Part shown: positions 7,337-15,205 of the stretch, one piece after another | Numbering within the stretch: position 1 is the first letter of the stretch | Layout of the letters: the number at the start of each line of letters is the position of its first letter | DNA from: JBGTGG01 sp964398945 | GTDB lineage: Bacteria; Bacteroidota; Bacteroidia; Cytophagales; Cyclobacteriaceae | DNA: 54,640 bases | Assembly (NCBI GenBank): GCA_964398945.1 | Contig: CAYNOT010000024.1 | Location: 1 to 54,640, forward strand | Direction of reading: 5' to 3' | The notes under the pieces: generated by a model | Told to the model about the DNA's origin: nothing | The model's input: the letters and a program-made list of their open reading frames with translations, nothing else | The model's database searches: none | Position numbers and translations under genes: made by a program

Positions 7337-7823
7337 AATATTAATTTTTATAATCATTTTATCCTCATGTTCAAAGAGCGCTAAAATTAGTGAGGAAAAT
7401 AATAATTCTGAGAGCTATAAAAGTATTGATTTGGAACAACGTGTAATGAATAATTTGGAAATTGATAGTTCGAATCTTGTCAAAACTGATTTGAATTTTG
7501 TTGTTACTGAAAATGATATTAGAGAATTCTATTCTAGTTATTTAAGCTCCATTTATAATGGAAAAAGAACCAAGGTGTTAAATGAATACTGTACCAAAGA
7601 ATTACTTGATTCCCTTGAAAGAATAGAATTAGATGCTGATCCATTTTTTAGAGCCCAGGATTTTGATTATTCATGGTTGGAATTATTAGTAATTAAGGAG
7701 GACTCAATCCAAATGAATAAATTTATTATTTCATATAACATCCCATCTATTGAAAATGAAGTAATTATTCAATTGTGGGTAGAAAAGAATGATAAAGGAT
7801 TTTTAATAGTAAAAATTAGGTAA
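7326..7823 (+). CDS. lipoprotein, possible immunity protein
   Basis: 165 residues with a lipoprotein signal MRNKILIFIIILSSC (lipobox Cys15) followed by an Asn/Ser-rich linker and an acidic alpha/beta domain. The pattern ENDIREFYSSYLSSIYNGKR resembles small secreted helper domains, but I do not recognise a family. Its stop (7821-7823) is 2 bases before RHS homology resumes at 7826. That is exactly the spacing of immunity genes elsewhere in this array, so I infer that it was the immunity gene of a lost toxin. Confidence 0.6.
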   Translation: MRNKILIFIIILSSCSKSAKISEENNNSESYKSIDLEQRVMNNLEIDSSNLVKTDLNFVVTENDIREFYSSYLSSIYNGKRTKVLNEYCTKELLDSLERIELDADPFFRAQDFDYSWLELLVIKEDSIQMNKFIISYNIPSIENEVIIQLWVEKNDKGFLIVKIR

Positions 7824-7825
7824 TT

Positions 7826-8470
7826 TATGAGGAAAACCTTAACGACAGCACCCACCAAAGCCTTGTACAAATCGAGGTACCGATTTACGGTTCCGGCAAA
7901 TTGGGGATAGTGTACCCCAATGAAGATTATTCAACCGCCTATGAAATCACCGACCACCTGGGCAATGTTCGGGCGGTTGTTCGCGAAAACGTAAACGTGT
8001 ACACCGCCACGATGGAAGACACCGGGCAGATGGACACCACCAACCCGCGCGTGGAAGAAATGGAATACTTCAACAACCTTTTTGAAACCGAAGTAACCGA
8101 CTGGCGCATGAACCATACGGCCCCGATGCCCGGGCGGGAAGAAAACCCGAACAAAGCCGCGTACCTTTATTGGATAGACGGGCAGACTGTAGATAAATCC
8201 GTGGGCCCTGCCATCGGCCTGAAAGTAAACGCAGGCGACAAGCTCGATATTGAAACGTATGCACGCTATGAAAACAAAACAAGTTACAACAGGGACATAA
8301 GCCTGGTTGCACTGGCCTCGTTGCTGGGCAACAACTTTGCATATACAGGATTGTTTGAAGGCTCTACAGTAACACAAACCATCAGTGCATTCAATGGTGC
8401 GCTGGGTGTAGCAGGCTTTATGGGCGATGGCCTTGAGGGTGACAAACCTTTTGCCACACACTGGTCTTAG
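7826..8470 (+). pseudogene. RHS cassette 3, truncated at both ends
   Basis: Open homology starts at 7826 (YEENLNDSTHQSLVQIEVP), before any start codon in that frame. It continues through DYSTAYEITDHLGNVRAVV, a standard RHS motif, into the same segment as cassette 2. Bases 8031-8449 are about 97% identical to 3232-3650. At about 8450 the homology stops abruptly (GDKPFA.. against GDIPFAYLNY), and the frame ends at TAG 8468-8470 inside a palindrome. It lacks both the YD shell and the core/toxin end. TTG 7901 is the first possible start but need not be used. Confidence 0.75.
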
Positions 8471-8484
8471 CGTCTCGCTAAGAC
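8464..8484. repeat. 9-bp perfect hairpin at the breakpoint of RHS cassette 3
   Basis: GTCTTAGCG (8464-8472), loop TCT, CGCTAAGAC (8476-8484). It lies about 14 bases after the point where homology to cassette 2 is lost. It may mark the junction with foreign sequence. Confidence 0.6.
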
Positions 8485-8580
8485 TCCACATCTAAGTCTC
8501 TGAATGTGTATCGGCACCAAGTAGAATACATAGATGACGAACGCGGCTTCCGGCTGACCAAGAAAAATTTTAGAAGTTGA
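8482..8580 (+). pseudogene. orphan C-terminal protein fragment
   Basis: 33 codons, open from just after an in-frame TAA at 8479 to TGA 8578-8580, read ..LNVYRHQVEYIDDERGF.. and end in LTKKNFRS. It has no start codon and protein-like composition. It may be the tail of a displaced toxin or of a transposase. The family is not recognised, and a chance frame is possible. Confidence 0.3.
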
Positions 8581-8652
8581 AGCAAGCTTAGCCACTTTTA
8601 GAACGGCATTATAATTGTTTATGAGTCGGAGTCTCCTCAAATATAAATCACC

Positions 8653-9174
8653 ATGAAAACATTGATTAAAAAAAGCAAGATACCAGTATGCATTATGTTT
8701 GCGATCATCCCTACTTTACTTTTTGGGCAAATTGATTTTAATGGGCGGATTGAAAACATCATAGGATCAGATATGGGGCTTTCAATGATTTCTGAGGAAT
8801 CAGGAATGATCATTCAGATTAAAAATGCAAAGGGTAAAACCCAGGTTGCTTTTGAAAACCATCTCTATACAATTTCAGAAAAGAAGGGATTGGTTTTGGC
8901 CGATGCTACCGGGGAAGAAATTCTTAGAAGCGACAAGAAAAATAAATTTTATTATACATCAACCGGTGACACGTTGTATTCAAAGAATTCCAAAGGTTGG
9001 GATATTTCCCTTACTGACAAAATGGGAAATGTAATGGTCCAAGGCAAGTATACTTTACAGGGAAACGATTCTCAAATAATTGTTGAGGCTATAGAACCTG
9101 ATCTTTCAGTTATCGCAGTGGTAGGGTACCATTTGATGAAAAAATCCAAAACCATGGCCCAGACAAATGAATAG
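8653..9174 (+). CDS. hypothetical exported protein, 173 aa
   Basis: A signal peptide is visible (basic KTLIKKSKIP, hydrophobic core VCIMFAIIPTLLF, cleavage near GQ at about 25-26). The mature part is rich in Gly, Lys and Ser. It has short beta-like repeats (NRIE-like turns, GKTQVAFENHLY, GDTLYSKNSKG), and near the C-terminus there is a mildly hydrophobic stretch (LSVIAVVGYHLM). No family is recognised. It closes the accessory region before the AraC gene. Confidence 0.6.
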   Translation: MKTLIKKSKIPVCIMFAIIPTLLFGQIDFNGRIENIIGSDMGLSMISEESGMIIQIKNAKGKTQVAFENHLYTISEKKGLVLADATGEEILRSDKKNKFYYTSTGDTLYSKNSKGWDISLTDKMGNVMVQGKYTLQGNDSQIIVEAIEPDLSVIAVVGYHLMKKSKTMAQTNE

Positions 9175-9316
9175 CTCCTTATACTTTCGTCAATTTAGCC
9201 TCCATAATTTTGGTATTTCGTTGTGCGGGTGTTGTGTGGATTCTATAAATTTCAGTACGGTTGATAACAAAAACAACACTTAGTTTACCAATTGATTTTT
9301 TTAACATACTCACAAT

Positions 9317-10138
9317 TTGAACTACCATACATTTCCGCCCCATCAAGAATTGGAAGCGCTTGTTAAGTGCTATTGGACGTTGGAGGTCCCCGCTGAACCG
9401 GAGGCAGTAAGGCAACGCATTATTCCTGACGGTTGCATTGAAATGGCGTTTATCCTTGGTGAAGATATAAAACGATTTACATCGGATACAGAATTTGTGC
9501 TACAACCAAGAGCAATGGTACTCGGACAAATCACGCGCCCTTTTCTTATTCAACCTACAGGGTATGTCAACACATTCGCGATTCGCTTTTATCCGTACGG
9601 TTTTGCCAATTTTGTTGCAACGCCTATAAAAGATTTGTCAAATACGGAAACACCGATTGACCTTCTCTTTGGAAAAAATCCCGCAAAGGAGTTGGAACAA
9701 AACATCATTCACGCAAAAGATACGCGGGAACGGATAGTGATAATCGAGGATTTTTTACTGGATATCTTGAAGCGTAAAACAACGGTTGATAAAATTGTAA
9801 AGACCACGGTGGATATGCTGCTCTCAACCAATGGCAACAAGACCATAAAAAGCATGGTCGAGAACAACCTGTCAAAAAGACGGCAACTTGAGCGGGAATT
9901 CTCAAAGCAGATTGGCCTTAGCCCGAAGCAATTGGGAAAAGTAATCAGGTTGCAAGCAGCTTTAAAGAGGATACTGAACAATGAATCGGAAAAGCTTACC
10001 GATATAGCCTATGATGTAAAATTTTACGACCAGGCACATTTTATCAAGGATTTCAAGGAATTCACAGGAACCACCCCAACAGCGTTTTTAGGTGACGAAG
10101 GCATGGAGCTATCATCCGTCATCAACAAAAAAGATTGA
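9317..10138 (+). CDS. AraC-family transcriptional regulator (DUF6597 sensor plus HTH)
   Basis: 273 residues. The N-terminal ~170 residues match the DUF6597 sensory domain, with EALVKCYWTLEVPA, RIIPDGCIEMAF and GYVNTFAIRFYPYGFANF. The C-terminal ~85 residues form the AraC HTH domain (SKQIGLSPKQLGKVIRLQAA, then LTDIAYDVKFYDQAHFIKDF, FTGTTPTAF). It starts at TTG 9317. The sequence from there (MNYHTFPPHQ) fits the usual N-terminus of this family, so I keep that start. It is followed by the VOC gene, which it may regulate. Effector unknown. Confidence 0.88.
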   Translation: MNYHTFPPHQELEALVKCYWTLEVPAEPEAVRQRIIPDGCIEMAFILGEDIKRFTSDTEFVLQPRAMVLGQITRPFLIQPTGYVNTFAIRFYPYGFANFVATPIKDLSNTETPIDLLFGKNPAKELEQNIIHAKDTRERIVIIEDFLLDILKRKTTVDKIVKTTVDMLLSTNGNKTIKSMVENNLSKRRQLEREFSKQIGLSPKQLGKVIRLQAALKRILNNESEKLTDIAYDVKFYDQAHFIKDFKEFTGTTPTAFLGDEGMELSSVINKKD

Positions 10139-10206
10139 GTATGTCGCGTTTTTACAATCATAGTTCTTTCGGGGGGTATAGATTAGCACTTTAAAGAAAC
10201 AGTGAA

Positions 10207-10334
10207 ATGAAAAAATCCTGACAAACATTGTAGTAGTAATCGGGGTTGCTTTTTCAGCATGTACCAATCCCAACGAAAACAAAACCAGTGCACAACCAGC
10301 ATCGGAAAATATCGAAAACCAAAAACCGGAAAAT
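10207..10334 (+). other. frameshifted lipoprotein leader of the VOC gene
   Basis: ATG 10207 is followed by six A (10210-10215) and reads MKKS-stop. One extra A would give MKKILTNIVVVIGVAFSAC, a clean lipoprotein signal with lipobox FSAC. It would then run TNPNENKTSAQPAS in frame into the ATG at 10335. The downstream frame is open from CTG 10218. This is either a one-base loss in a homopolymer, a sequencing error, or a slippage site that switches lipidation. Confidence 0.7.
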
Positions 10335-10703
10335 ATGAAGAACCTAATTTCAATTGTAGAAATCCCAACGACTGATTTTTCCAGGGCAGTCAAATTTTAT
10401 CAAGCAGTTTTAGGTGTTAGCATTGAAGAAATTGATATGGATGGAACGCAAATGGGCGTATTTCCAAGTGATGGCGAAACGGTAAATGTTGTGTTGGTGA
10501 AAGGGACCGATTACAAACCAACAGCAGACGGTGCCGTCCTTTACCTGAATGCCGGAAACGACTTGCAACCCACATTGGAAAAAGTAGAACAAAATGGTGG
10601 ACAAGTAATCGTGCCGAAAACAGAAATAAGTGCAGAAATGGGCTTCTTCGCACTATTTATTGATACGGAAGGAAACAAATTGGGACTTCATTCAAGCAAT
10701 TAA
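10335..10703 (+). CDS. VOC (glyoxalase/bleomycin resistance) family protein
   Basis: 122 residues from ATG 10335. The start NLISIVEIPTTDFSRAVKFY and the end ALFIDTEGNKLGLHS are the standard beginning and end of the single-module VOC fold (GFFALFIDTEGN). The fold dimerises and often binds a metal. Substrate cannot be told from sequence. The frame continues upstream into a lipoprotein signal broken by a missing base, so the ancestral protein was probably lipidated and about 43 residues longer. The protein from 10335 would be cytoplasmic. It lies after an AraC-type gene. Confidence 0.8.
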   Translation: MKNLISIVEIPTTDFSRAVKFYQAVLGVSIEEIDMDGTQMGVFPSDGETVNVVLVKGTDYKPTADGAVLYLNAGNDLQPTLEKVEQNGGQVIVPKTEISAEMGFFALFIDTEGNKLGLHSSN

Positions 10704-10892
10704 GAAAGTACGGCTCCATTATAAAGCAGGCACTATTTGCTTCAGAATCTTGTCCAACTTAACGGGGATCAGCACGCCACTGTGACGTAAAAAGATATTT
10801 GGCAAACCGCAAAGAACAAATGAAAAAACTCTCTATTTTTATCGACACCTTAACCTGTTGGCTTTTGCCTTGCCAACGATACAGTATTTGCA

Positions 10893-12038
10893 ATGGGGGA
10901 GTTATCAAAAGATGCGGAAAAACACCTCGAACTTTACAAGTTTTTTTTCACCAATAGTTGCGACCTTACCTGTATTGCCAACACGCAGGGTTACTTTGAA
11001 ATCCTGAACCCGAATTGGGTAAAAGTACTGGGTTATTCAGAAGAGGAATTACTTGAAAACCCATTCTTAAGTTTCATCCACCCGGAGGATGTGCACGCTA
11101 CCCAACTTGAAATGGAGAAACTCAAAACACTGGTAACGACCATTAATTTTGTAAACAGGTACCGCAAAAAGAATGGTGTTTATTTATACCTTGATTGGAC
11201 CACAACCCCGGATCCTGTCACTGGAAAGCTCTATGCAATCGCGCGGGATATTACAGACCGCATCGTAGCGGAAGCAAATCTGAAGAAAACCAAAAAAGAT
11301 CTGGAGATTCTGACCGACCATCTTCAGCAACAAAACAACCAACTGTTGAACTTTGCTTTTATTACCTCCCATAATTTGCGGTCCCCCGTTAGCAATCTTA
11401 ATTCGTTGCTTAATTTTTACAAGGAGAGCAACAGTAATGAGTACAAAGAGATGTTGCTCGGTAAGTTTGAAACAGTTGTAGCCCATCTCACAGCCACTTT
11501 GAATGAATTGATTGATGCGCTTAAAACCCAGGTTGACTTGAGCAAGGAGCGCGAGTTGATAACCTTTGAAGATGTTTTTGCCAAAGTAAAAGAAACCTTT
11601 GCCGGTCATATTATTGAATCGAATGCGCGTGTTACGGCAGATTTTAGCAAAGTGAAAAACATGAAGTATCCAAAGTCCTATCTTGAGAGTATTATGCTCA
11701 ACCTTGTTTCAAATGCTATCAAGTACCGGGCGGTGGACCGTAGTCCGGAAATCCATCTCCAAACTGAAATCGTTGACAATGAAGTAGTGCTCAGCGTGCG
11801 TGATAACGGCATCGGCATCGACTTAACCAAACATGGCGACCAACTTTTTGGGTTGAATAAAACATTCCATCTTCACCCGGAATCCAAAGGCGTGGGACTT
11901 TACATTACCAAAACCCAGGTAGAAGCATTAGGTGGGGAAATATCTGTTGAAAGTGAAGTCGATAAAGGGACAACTTTTAAAGTACTGTTTGCAAAAAAAG
12001 GGATGGATTCAACGGGGCCGGTAGTCCGGACAGCTTAG
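10893..12038 (+). CDS. PAS-domain sensor histidine kinase
   Basis: 381 residues with no membrane segment, so a cytoplasmic sensor. Residues 15-125 are a PAS domain with PAC motif (NTQGYFEILNPNWVKVLGYS, YAIARDITDRIVAEAN). A coiled coil covers 125-155. The phosphoacceptor box FITSHNLRSPVSNL has His160. The ATPase domain has the N box (LESIMLNLVSNAIKYRA), G1 (DNGIGIDL), F (FHLHPESKG) and G2 (GVGLYITKTQVEALGGE) motifs. There is no response regulator next to it. The next gene is another histidine-kinase-like protein, so the two may work together. Confidence 0.9.
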   Translation: MGELSKDAEKHLELYKFFFTNSCDLTCIANTQGYFEILNPNWVKVLGYSEEELLENPFLSFIHPEDVHATQLEMEKLKTLVTTINFVNRYRKKNGVYLYLDWTTTPDPVTGKLYAIARDITDRIVAEANLKKTKKDLEILTDHLQQQNNQLLNFAFITSHNLRSPVSNLNSLLNFYKESNSNEYKEMLLGKFETVVAHLTATLNELIDALKTQVDLSKERELITFEDVFAKVKETFAGHIIESNARVTADFSKVKNMKYPKSYLESIMLNLVSNAIKYRAVDRSPEIHLQTEIVDNEVVLSVRDNGIGIDLTKHGDQLFGLNKTFHLHPESKGVGLYITKTQVEALGGEISVESEVDKGTTFKVLFAKKGMDSTGPVVRTA

Positions 12039-12167
12039 CGCTATAGAAATAAATTCCATTTCTTTTTGTAGTTTAAGGGACTCTATTCTACATATAAAAC
12101 CTCCATCCAAAGGAATGATAAATAATCCTGTAGATACCATCTGTCCACAAAGAATCATTACTAACCG

Positions 12168-13196
12168 ATGAAAACCTGGCTAATCAAAATCTCATCCTTC
12201 GGAACTCAATTTACTGAGGATGACAGTCTAAAACGCAGGATCGTTTTTTCCAACATCATTTTTTTAACACTTCCCGTTGTCTATATTTTTTTGATGTTGC
12301 TCGATTATGAGACCTTTTTCAAAGGGGATATTACCCTGGTGTTCGACCAGTTTATTGTTCCGATCATCATCGTTGTCTGTGCCATTTGTTTGATCCTAAA
12401 CCGGTTTGGATTCACCTCTTTAAGTAAAATTATCTTCCTCGTTTTGTGGCCCCTCTTTCTCCACATCATCCCCATCATTACGCAACAAACCCCGTCTGAT
12501 TATTACCTCGCGTTTCCACTGGGCATCATATTCCATGCTGTCCTTGTCCAGATTTCTTTTTCGCAAAAAAAAGAACCCGTTAAGTTTTGGTTTTCAATTA
12601 CCATCAACCTCTTTATGATGGTTTATGCATTGGATTTCCTATCAGCATTTGACCAAGACCCGCCAGGATTAAATGCTGTCAGGATACACCCCTATTACAC
12701 GTATGATGGGATCATATACTGGCTACTCTTTAATTTGTTGGTTTTCTATTTATTGATCGTAGTTGAAAATTCCATTGAAACAACCAGTGATGCCAAGAAT
12801 TTAATTGAAGACCAGAAGGAGAAGCTTGCGCAGAAAAATAGCGAACTGGAGCAAGCGGTTATCTCCCTGAAAGACTTGAACAATTATGTTGAAGAACTTA
12901 ATAAAGGGTTGGAAGAGAAGGTACACTTGCGTACAAATGAACTTGAAGTGAAGAACCAAAAACTGGTGGAATATGCCAGTTATAATGCCCACCAACTGCG
13001 CGGGCCCTTTTGCAGGATAAAGGGCTTGGTTTACCTCCAACAAGAATTGCGCGGTGAAGAGCACACCCTTGACTTTCAACAGATGTTAACCACCAGCCTC
13101 GATGAAATGGATGAAGTGATCACCCACATTCAAAAGACTGTCTCCACAGAGAGCCTGGCGGGGCTTGATAGCATAGTTGGAGACCAAAAAAGCTAG
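12168..13196 (+). CDS. membrane protein with DHp-like helix but no ATPase domain
   Basis: 342 residues. About six hydrophobic segments between residues 25 and 205 form an integral membrane domain. A long coiled coil follows (about 205-265, EDQKEKLAQKNSELEQAV, ELEVKNQKLVEYAS). Then comes a phosphoacceptor-type helix, YNAHQLRGPFCRIKGL, with His275. The protein stops about 65 residues later, with none of the N, G1, F or G2 boxes of a histidine kinase. The stop is clean and the next gene starts 56 bases on, so nothing suggests a recent frameshift. It may be a phosphotransfer or dimerisation partner of the kinase at 10893. That is inference. Confidence 0.75.
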   Translation: MKTWLIKISSFGTQFTEDDSLKRRIVFSNIIFLTLPVVYIFLMLLDYETFFKGDITLVFDQFIVPIIIVVCAICLILNRFGFTSLSKIIFLVLWPLFLHIIPIITQQTPSDYYLAFPLGIIFHAVLVQISFSQKKEPVKFWFSITINLFMMVYALDFLSAFDQDPPGLNAVRIHPYYTYDGIIYWLLFNLLVFYLLIVVENSIETTSDAKNLIEDQKEKLAQKNSELEQAVISLKDLNNYVEELNKGLEEKVHLRTNELEVKNQKLVEYASYNAHQLRGPFCRIKGLVYLQQELRGEEHTLDFQQMLTTSLDEMDEVITHIQKTVSTESLAGLDSIVGDQKS

Positions 13197-13224
13197 GATT
13201 ATGCCATAAATTCCCATATCCTCC

Positions 13225-13232
13225 TAAATTTG
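13225..13232 (+). promoter_or_regulatory. -7 promoter element of accA
   Basis: TAAATTTG matches the Bacteroidota consensus TAnnTTTG exactly. It lies 20 bases before the accA ATG at 13253, giving a very short leader. Confidence 0.65.
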
Positions 13233-13252
13233 CGGTTACTAAACTCAATTAT

Positions 13253-14203
13253 ATGTTGTTGGATTTTGAAAAGCCGATTGCCGAGCTGGAAGCGAAACTT
13301 GAGGATATGAAACAGCTCTCTGACGGAAGCAACGATAAGAAGGTTGTTGAAGCTGTTAAAGCACTGGAGAAGAAGATTCGGCAATTAAAAGTAGAAACAT
13401 TCGAAAATCTTACCGGATGGCAACGGGTCCAGCTATCCCGGCACCCTGACCGCCCTTATACCCTTGACTACATCTACGCGATAACCGATGATTTTATAGA
13501 ATTGCATGGTGACCGGAACGTTTCGGATGATAAGGCAATGATCGGTGGTTTCGGTTCGATTGGCGGAAAAACCTTTATGCTGATTGGCCAACAAAAAGGA
13601 AGGAACACTAAGCAACGTCAGCAACGTAATTTCGGGATGGCAAATCCGGAAGGCTACAGAAAAGCGTTGCGGTTAATGCGGTTGGCAGAGAAATTCAATA
13701 AACCTATTGTCACGTTTATCGATACGCCCGGTGCTTTTCCGGGATTGGAGGCAGAAGAAAGAGGCCAGGGCGAGGCTATTGCCAGAAACATCCGCGATAT
13801 GTTTATGCTCAAAGTGCCGGTGATTTGTATCATCATCGGAGAAGGTGCATCCGGGGGTGCGTTGGGTATTGCTATTGGCGATCAGGTATTGATGTTGGAG
13901 AATACCTGGTACAGTGTAATCTCACCGGAATCTTGTTCCTCTATTTTATGGAGGACATGGGATTATAAAGAGCAAGCCGCAGAAGCGTTGAAGCTTACCG
14001 CCAAAGACATGTTGGAAAACACGTTGATTGATGGAATCATAAAAGAACCGCTTGGTGGGGCGCATACAGATGTCGGTTGGATGGCCGAGGAAATTAAAAA
14101 GACGATTTTAGACACCACAAAAAAATTATTGTCTGTATCAGAAACCAGCAGGATACAGCAGCGGATTGACAAGTTCTGTGCAATGGGGGTTGTGAAAGAG
14201 TAG
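13253..14203 (+). CDS. accA: acetyl-CoA carboxylase carboxyltransferase subunit alpha
   Basis: 316 residues, the normal length. The enzyme transfers carboxyl from carboxybiotin on BCCP to acetyl-CoA, making malonyl-CoA for fatty acid synthesis, as an alpha2-beta2 complex with AccD in the cytoplasm. Diagnostic stretches are the N-terminal helix MLLDFEKPIAELEAKLEDMK, RHPDRPYTLDYI, ELHGDRNVSDDKAMIGG, the glycine-rich IIGEGASGGALGIAIGD and VISPESCSSILWR. accD is not adjacent. A perfect TAnnTTTG element 20 bases upstream gives it its own promoter. Confidence 0.97.
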   Translation: MLLDFEKPIAELEAKLEDMKQLSDGSNDKKVVEAVKALEKKIRQLKVETFENLTGWQRVQLSRHPDRPYTLDYIYAITDDFIELHGDRNVSDDKAMIGGFGSIGGKTFMLIGQQKGRNTKQRQQRNFGMANPEGYRKALRLMRLAEKFNKPIVTFIDTPGAFPGLEAEERGQGEAIARNIRDMFMLKVPVICIIIGEGASGGALGIAIGDQVLMLENTWYSVISPESCSSILWRTWDYKEQAAEALKLTAKDMLENTLIDGIIKEPLGGAHTDVGWMAEEIKKTILDTTKKLLSVSETSRIQQRIDKFCAMGVVKE

Positions 14204-14230
14204 TGCGGTTACATGATGTATAAACAACTA

Positions 14231-14338
14231 TGAAATGGCATGATTGAAAACGCCAACCGGGGATGAATATCAACAATGCGAATTCCATCCCGAAAGCATC
14301 GGGACAAGTTGTGCCCGTAAAAAAATAAACAAATACAC
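14231..14338 (+). promoter_or_regulatory. shared leader element, divergent copy
   Basis: Begins TGAAATGGCATGATTG like the leaders at 731, 21325 and 29365 and ends in ATACACATGAAA. In place of the CCTGTC hairpin it carries TCCCGA-AAGCA-TCGGGA (14288-14304). Spacing to the start codon is about 108 bases, as in the other copies. It is weaker than the other three. Confidence 0.35.
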
Positions 14339-15178
14339 ATGAAACTCCATGTAATTGATACCGGATATTTCAAACTGGATGGTGGTGCAATGTTTGGTGT
14401 TGTTCCAAAAAGTCTATGGACACGAACAAACCCAGCCGATGAAAATAATTTAATCGATCTTGCCATGCGTTGCCTGCTCATTGAAGATGGCGACAGGCTC
14501 ATTCTTATTGACAATGGATTGGGAAATAAGCAGGATGAAAAATTCTTTGGCCATTATTTCCTCCATGGTGATTTTGATTTAAAATCTTCATTGAAAAAAG
14601 CAGGCTTCTCAACAGGTGATGTTACGGATATGTTTTTATCCCACCTGCATTTTGATCATTGTGGTGGAAGTATTGAACGGGTCAACGACAAATTAATTCC
14701 AACTTTTAAAAATGCAAGGTACTGGTCCAACCATGATCATTGGAAATGGGCAACAGAACCAAACCCACGCGAGAAAGCAAGCTTCCTCAACGAAAATATT
14801 TTACCCATTGAAGAAAGTGGCCAGTTGTCGTTTGTTGATCTGGGACAACCATCACCATTTTCAGCATTTGATATCCACCATGTGTCGGGGCATACCGATA
14901 AAATGATGATCCCGAAAATAAACTATAAAGGAAAGGTGATTTGTTTTATGGCCGATTTACTTCCGACAGTCGGGCATATCCCGTTGCCGTATGTAATGGG
15001 ATACGATACCCGGCCCTTGATTACAATGGAGGAAAAAAAACAATTTTTAAATGAAGCTGCGGACAACCAATACATTTTATTTCTGGAGCATGATCCGCTT
15101 CACGAGTGCTGCACGGTAAAGCACACGGATAAAGGTGTTCGTTTAGACACGACTTTTAAGCTTCAGGAAATTTTATAA
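14339..15178 (+). CDS. MBL-fold metallo-hydrolase
   Basis: 279 residues. The zinc-binding signature SHLHFDHCGG gives His102, His104, Asp106 and His107. Further metal ligands are in VSGHTDKM, MADLLPTVGH and the C-terminal LEHDPLHECC. The layout (long N-terminal segment before HxHxDH, about 280 residues) resembles the lactonase-like and general hydrolase groups of the superfamily. Substrate is uncertain. It has no signal peptide, so it is cytoplasmic. It is probably co-transcribed with the patatin gene 27 bases downstream. Confidence 0.88.
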   Translation: MKLHVIDTGYFKLDGGAMFGVVPKSLWTRTNPADENNLIDLAMRCLLIEDGDRLILIDNGLGNKQDEKFFGHYFLHGDFDLKSSLKKAGFSTGDVTDMFLSHLHFDHCGGSIERVNDKLIPTFKNARYWSNHDHWKWATEPNPREKASFLNENILPIEESGQLSFVDLGQPSPFSAFDIHHVSGHTDKMMIPKINYKGKVICFMADLLPTVGHIPLPYVMGYDTRPLITMEEKKQFLNEAADNQYILFLEHDPLHECCTVKHTDKGVRLDTTFKLQEIL

Positions 15179-15205
15179 TATTTTTATGAATCAGTAAACA
15201 GTGCA

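Noticed and set aside
10730..10830. Minus-strand stretch reading ..SGVLIPVKLDKILKQIVPAL
   Set aside because: Protein-like composition, but no start codon, no recognised family and only about 35 codons. Not enough to call a gene remnant.
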